The position numbers and the translations under genes are program-made. Source: 3-1-20CM-4-69-9 sp038237865 (GTDB taxonomy: Bacteria > Actinomycetota > Thermoleophilia > Gaiellales > Gaiellaceae). From it: a DNA stretch of 64,000 bases. A model generated the notes under the pieces. It searched no databases. It worked only from the letters and a program-made list of their open reading frames with translations, and was not told the DNA's origin. The stretch is taken from assembly GCA_038237865.1 (NCBI GenBank), contig JBBRYG010000003.1, positions 1 to 64,000 on the forward strand, read 5' to 3'. Positions 60,290 to 64,000 of this stretch are shown here, in pieces; the first letter of the stretch is position 1; each line of letters starts with the position of its first letter.

Positions 60290-61636
60290 ATGACCCCTGT
60301 CGCCCAGCTCGCTGAAGCCGCCCCGCTCGCGCCGCCCCAGAACCTCGAGGCCGAAGAATCGGTCCTCGGGGCGATGATGCTCTCCCCGGGCGCGATCGGG
60401 GCGGTCAGCGAGACACTCGACGCGTCGGACTTCTATCGCGAGAGCCACGCCAAGATCTACCGCGCGGCGCTCGCGCTCTACGCCAAGGGTGAGCCCGTCG
60501 ACGCGATTACCCTCGTCGACGAGCTCGAGGAGCGTGGTGAGCTGGAGGACGCGGGCGGCCGTGTCCGCTTGCACGAGCTCGCAGCCCTCGTCCCGGCGAC
60601 GGCAAACGCGGGCCATTACGCCCGGATCGTTCGCGAGATGGCGACGCTGCGCGGGCTGATCTCCGCCGGCCAGACGATCGCCCAGCTCGGCTGGGACCGT
60701 CCGGGTGAGACGCAGGTGCTCGTCGACCGCGCCGAGCAGGTCGTCTTCGAGCTCTCGCAGGCGCGGGTCACGACCGAGTTCACGCACATCGAGGATCTCC
60801 TCAAGGAGAGCTTCGAGCGCATCACCCAGCTGTACGAAGCCGGCGCCGACGTCACCGGGGTTCCGTCCGGCTTTCGGGACCTCGACCGGCTGACCTCGGG
60901 CTTCCAGGAGGGAAACCTGATCGTCATCGCGGCGCGGCCCTCGATGGGGAAGTCGGCGCTCGGACTCTGCATGGCGGCCAACCTGGCGCTCCGCCACAAC
61001 CAGCCCGTCGCGCTCTTCACGCTCGAGATGTCGAAGTCCGAGGTGACCCAGCGACTGCTCTGCAGCGAGGCGAAGGTCGAGTCGAACCGCCTACGCAGCG
61101 GCAAGCTCGGCCAGGACGACTGGCCGCGGCTCGTCGCGGCCGGCGACAAGCTGATGAAGGCGCCGATCTACGTCGACGACACGGGCTCGATCACGATGAT
61201 GGAGATCCGCTCGAAGGCCCGGCGCCTGAAGACGAAGGAGCCGAACCTGGGCCTGATCATCGTCGACTACCTCCAGCTGATGACCTCTGGCGTGTCGGCC
61301 GAGAACCGTGTCCAGGAAGTCTCGCAGATCTCCCGCTCGCTGAAGGTGCTGGCCCGTGACCTCGACGTGCCGATCCTGGCGATGTCGCAGCTCTCCCGTG
61401 CGGTCGAGCAGCGGCATGACAAACGGCCGATCCTGTCCGACCTTCGCGAGTCCGGGTCGATCGAGCAGGACGCGGATCTCGTCATGTTCGTCTACCGCGA
61501 CGAGTACTACAACGATGACTCGGATCAGCAGGGGCTCGCCGAGATCATTCTCGCCAAGCACCGCAACGGGCCGACCGGCACCGAGAAGCTCTCATTCCTC
61601 AAGCGCTACGCGAAGTTCGCGGACCTAGCGGCGTAG
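60290..61636 (+). CDS. dnaB: Replicative DNA helicase DnaB
   Basis: 448 residues. N-terminal primase-binding domain (PPQNLEAEESVLGAMMLSPG), linker, then the RecA-like motor with Walker A ARPSMGKS (215-222), SLKVLARDLDVPILAMSQLS (motif H3/H4 region) and Walker B LIIVDYLQLM. No intein. ATG at 60290 gives the usual N-terminus; an in-frame ATG at 60227 would add 21 residues. It unwinds DNA at the fork. The stop codon belongs to the first copy of a 104 bp tandem duplication. Confidence 0.96.
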   Translation: MTPVAQLAEAAPLAPPQNLEAEESVLGAMMLSPGAIGAVSETLDASDFYRESHAKIYRAALALYAKGEPVDAITLVDELEERGELEDAGGRVRLHELAALVPATANAGHYARIVREMATLRGLISAGQTIAQLGWDRPGETQVLVDRAEQVVFELSQARVTTEFTHIEDLLKESFERITQLYEAGADVTGVPSGFRDLDRLTSGFQEGNLIVIAARPSMGKSALGLCMAANLALRHNQPVALFTLEMSKSEVTQRLLCSEAKVESNRLRSGKLGQDDWPRLVAAGDKLMKAPIYVDDTGSITMMEIRSKARRLKTKEPNLGLIIVDYLQLMTSGVSAENRVQEVSQISRSLKVLARDLDVPILAMSQLSRAVEQRHDKRPILSDLRESGSIEQDADLVMFVYRDEYYNDDSDQQGLAEIILAKHRNGPTGTEKLSFLKRYAKFADLAA

Positions 61637-61849
61637 GGATGACCAGTTCCGGCGTGTCGACCGGTCAGTTCAGACGGACGAGCGAGCGCGGCTCGCACGT
61701 CCTGACGACGGCACCGCGAGCGGTGCCTCGGGCGGCGTAGGGATGACCAGTTCCGGCGTGTCGACCGGTCAGTTCAGACGGACGAGCGAGCGCGGCTCGC
61801 ACGTCCTGACGACGGCACCGCGAGCGGTGCCTCGGGCGGCGTAGGGATG
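61628..61849 (+). repeat. 104 bp perfect tandem duplication after dnaB
   Basis: The unit starting GCGGCGTAGGGATGACCAGT at 61628 is repeated exactly at 61732 and a third partial copy GCGGCGTAGGGATG follows at 61836. Each full unit holds two hairpins: GGACGAGCGAGC/GCTCGCACGTCC (61676-61702 and 61780-61806) and GGCACCG/CGGTGCC. The first copy includes the dnaB stop; the partial third supplies the ATG of the next small gene. Confidence 0.92.
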
Positions 61850-62047
61850 GCGTCCTGGGCCATTCTCGAGGAGCAAGCGGTCTGGATCTCGCAGCGCGCG
61901 ACGGGGTTCACCATCGTCTGCGAGCGCTGTGCCGAACTCGGCGAGAACTTCCCGAGCTTCAGCGCGACGATCGCGCTCGACGCTCTGCGCAGCACTGTCC
62001 AGTGCACACACGGTCATCGCGTTCGGATCGAGCGCGAGGGGCGCTAG
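61847..62047 (+). CDS. 66-residue hypothetical protein
   Basis: MASWAILEEQAVWISQRATG, then TIVCERCAELGENFPSFSAT and a later CTHGHRVRIEREGR. The CERC plus C-T-H-G-H pattern could bind zinc. The ATG is part of the third partial copy of the 104 bp repeat, so the duplication sits in its leader. Convergent with the exchanger gene. No family recognised. Confidence 0.6.
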   Translation: MASWAILEEQAVWISQRATGFTIVCERCAELGENFPSFSATIALDALRSTVQCTHGHRVRIEREGR

Positions 62048-62058
62048 GCGCCCGTTCT

Positions 62059-63033
62059 TCAGGCGGTCGCGACCACCACTGCGAACGTAACGTAGAGCGC
62101 AATGATCCCGGCGCCTTCGCGCCGCGTAAGCCCCCCACCGAATGAGAGGCCTACCGCAAGCGCGGTGATCGCCACCATCGACCAGGCCGCGAAGGTCTCG
62201 ATCCCTGACGCCCCGCCCAGGCCGAGCACGAGCGCGGGGACGCACAACCCGACGAGGATGTTGGCGTTGTTCGAGTTGAGCGACTCGCTGACGCAGGCGG
62301 CGCCCCGGCCGTGTCGCGCCAGCCGCACCGCGGCCAGCACGTTGGGAATGCCGGTCAGCGCCGCGAGCACGAGCGTCCCGAGCACGACGTCGGAGACCAG
62401 CCAGCGCTCGCCCAGCGACTGCGCCGCAGCGACCATCGCAGCCGCTCCGCCGACCACCGCAGCAAGGGCCGGCAGGACGATCAGGGCGTCGAATGTCGTT
62501 GCGGGGGCAGGCTCATCGCGCCTGGCATCGCGCTGCTCCTCGACCACCGCTTCACGCAGGAAGTGAGGCAACCGCCGACGCGTCCGCAGCCTCAGCGAGG
62601 AGAGGACGGTGTACGGGACGAGTATCGCCAACAAGAGCGGCAGCGACACGGCGGCGGGCAGCCACCCGACGGCGATCAGCGCGCCGAGCACCGCCACGAC
62701 GATCGCGACACCTCCGTTCAGAACGAGGCCGTGCACATGAATTCGAACCGGCCCCGCGATCACGGCCGAGAGCCCCAGCAGTGCCGCGATGTTGAAGACG
62801 TTGGAGCCGACGACGACGCCGACGCCGGTGTCCTCGTGGCCGGTCACGAGCGCTGCGACCGCCGACGAGATCTCGGGCGCGTCAGCACCGATCGCGGTCA
62901 CGATTCCAAGCAGCGCCTCCGAGAAGCCCAGCCGCTCGCCGATGCGATCGAGGGCCCGCGCCAGCCCGAGGCTGGAGACCACTGTCAAGGCGAGTCCCCC
63001 GACGAACAGCATCACAGCGACCGGAACGGACAA
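62059..63033 (-). CDS. CaCA-family sodium/calcium exchanger-like protein
   Basis: 324 residues, about ten helices in two inverted halves. The alpha-repeats are ALLGIVTAIGADAPEISSAV and VLAALTGIPNVLAAVRLARH, followed by ESLNSNNANILVG. The usual P-E pair is intact in the first repeat (APE), while in the second it is replaced by PN, so ion specificity may differ from typical calcium exchangers. The central loop (RRRLPHFLREAVVEEQRDAR) is charged. Probably antiports a cation across the inner membrane. Confidence 0.85.
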   Translation of the reverse strand: MSVPVAVMLFVGGLALTVVSSLGLARALDRIGERLGFSEALLGIVTAIGADAPEISSAVAALVTGHEDTGVGVVVGSNVFNIAALLGLSAVIAGPVRIHVHGLVLNGGVAIVVAVLGALIAVGWLPAAVSLPLLLAILVPYTVLSSLRLRTRRRLPHFLREAVVEEQRDARRDEPAPATTFDALIVLPALAAVVGGAAAMVAAAQSLGERWLVSDVVLGTLVLAALTGIPNVLAAVRLARHGRGAACVSESLNSNNANILVGLCVPALVLGLGGASGIETFAAWSMVAITALAVGLSFGGGLTRREGAGIIALYVTFAVVVATA

Positions 63034-63132
63034 GTGGCGGAGCCTAGCCGGGGTCTCTGACAGGTTGCCTCGACGTAGCGGCTGCAGTCATCGTTGGCGC
63101 GCCAGGCACCGACTCGGCGGTGCCGCTCAGGA

Positions 63133-63159
63133 GGACGTGCGAGCTTCGCTCGTGCGTCC
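63133..63159. repeat. GGACG(N)GCGAGC palindrome upstream of purA
   Basis: GGACGTGCGAGC, TTC, GCTCGTGCGTCC: near-palindrome of the same design as the hairpins in the 104 bp repeat (61676 and 61780). Lies between the exchanger and purA starts, which diverge. Confidence 0.6.
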
Positions 63160-63210
63160 GTGCAGCCCGCTGCGCGCCCGATCGCCGCCAACGCCGCTAG
63201 GTTTCGAGAC

Positions 63211-64000
63211 GTGCCGGCTACCGTCATCGTGGGCGCGCAGTGGGGGGACGAAGGCAAGGGCAAGATCGTCGACCTGCTGGCCCAGGACTCCGACGTGGTC
63301 TGCCGCTATCAGGGCGGACCGAATGCCGGCCACACGATCGTCGTCGGGCCCGACACATTCAAGATCCGGCAGATCCCGAGTGGCGTGATCGCCGGCAAGA
63401 CGTGCGTGATCGGCGCCGGCTGCGTCGTCGATCCTGCGGTATTCCTCGCCGAGGTGGACGAGCTCGAGTCGCGCGGCGTCTCGACCGGCGACGTTCACCT
63501 CTCCGGCGAAGCTCACCTGATCATGCCCTGGCACGTCGCGATCGACCAAGCGTCCGAGCGCCGGCTCGGCAAGCTCCAGATCGGGACGACCCGGCGCGGC
63601 ATCGGCCCTTGCTACGCAGACAAGGCGATGCGGCTCGGCATCCGCGTGCAGGACCTGCTCGACCCGAAGATCCTGCGGCAGAAGATCGAGGTCGCACTGG
63701 CCGAGAAAAACGTGTGGCTCGAACGCGTGTACGGTGAAAGGGCTTTCGAGCTGGAGGAGCTCGCGGCCAAGTTGGAGCTCTATGCCCAACGTATGCGGCC
63801 GTTCGTGGCAGACACGTCGCTCCTTGTCGACCGCGCGCTTCGGGGCGGCGACAGCGTGCTACTCGAGGGCGGGCAGGGAACGCTGCTCGACCTCGACCAT
63901 GGCACCTATCCCTTCGTCACGTCCTCGAGCACCGTCGCTGCGAACGCCGCGACGGGCATCGGAATCGGACCGAACCGGATCGACCGCGTGCTCGGCGTCG
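63211..64000 (+). CDS. purA: Adenylosuccinate synthetase (3' truncated by window end)
   Basis: GTG start giving VPATVIVGAQWGDEGKGKIV, the P-loop-like GDEGKGK, then CRYQGGPNAGHTIVVGPDTF, GTTRRGIGPCYADKAMRLGI and FVTSSSTVAANAATGIGIGP. It makes adenylosuccinate from IMP and aspartate with GTP, the first step to AMP. 263 codons are visible before the window ends; the family is about 430 residues. Confidence 0.96.
   Translation, partial: MPATVIVGAQWGDEGKGKIVDLLAQDSDVVCRYQGGPNAGHTIVVGPDTFKIRQIPSGVIAGKTCVIGAGCVVDPAVFLAEVDELESRGVSTGDVHLSGEAHLIMPWHVAIDQASERRLGKLQIGTTRRGIGPCYADKAMRLGIRVQDLLDPKILRQKIEVALAEKNVWLERVYGERAFELEELAAKLELYAQRMRPFVADTSLLVDRALRGGDSVLLEGGQGTLLDLDHGTYPFVTSSSTVAANAATGIGIGPNRIDRVLGV

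Overview
This 64 kb window is a stretch of high-GC bacterial chromosome. Gene order and style point to an actinobacterium: rpsF-ssb-rpsR-rplI-(dnaB), a LexA box of the CGAAC(N4)GTTCG type, frequent GTG starts, many GTGA/ATGA stop-start overlaps and several apparently leaderless promoters. The class Thermoleophilia is my best guess, but it is an inference from overall character; no rRNA or complete marker set is present.

Layout. 1-6.7 kb: a carbohydrate operon with an ABC importer (solute-binding protein, two permeases), a secreted DUF3131-like protein, a GH39 glycosidase and the decayed remains of the importer ATPase. 6.9-8.8 kb: rnpB, a small zinc-ribbon gene, lexA with an SOS box, and tRNA-Leu, among REP-like palindromes. 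9-14 kb: tldD/pmbA protease pair, a peptide-type binding protein, secG, a free receiver domain. 14-19 kb: a GT4 glycosyltransferase, an ABC-2 exporter and an AHSA1-ArsR-VOC operon. 19-26.5 kb: methylmalonyl-CoA mutase-type subunit with a VOC protein, an XRE/nucleotidyltransferase pair coupled to a MoaD-MoaE fusion, a site-2 protease, a LOG-family protein and an RTX-repeat protein. 26.5-30.6 kb: one giant cyclase-STAND-WD40 signalling protein.

30.7-48 kb is the selenium region and a probable accessory island. selA, a methyltransferase and selB form an overlapping operon; hyuAB, MOSC and DUF192 genes follow. Two near-identical tRNA-Sec genes (39466 and 41477) then appear, and two degraded tRNA-Sec 3' fragments (42617 and 48008). 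Between and beyond them lie an SGNH hydrolase, an MBL-fold protein with a 48-residue Cys-containing partner, an APH-like kinase and a cluster of three proteins that each carry a C-terminal cyclic-nucleotide-binding domain: a PLP decarboxylase, an MFS transporter and a membrane protein.

48-64 kb: a kinase-less PASTA protein, a PLD enzyme, an amino-acid permease with a cyclase-family hydrolase, an amidase, then rpsF-ssb-rpsR-rplI. An insertion of about 3.5 kb (zinc-ribbon remnant, DUF1508, transposase, an unknown RxxxxH protein, a secreted protein) separates rplI from dnaB. A 104 bp tandem duplication, a cation exchanger and the start of purA close the window.

The most unusual signals are the repeated tRNA-Sec locus, the cyclic-nucleotide-binding gene cluster (with a cyclase 12 kb away), the decayed importer ATPase and several palindromic repeat families. 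No CRISPR array was seen.
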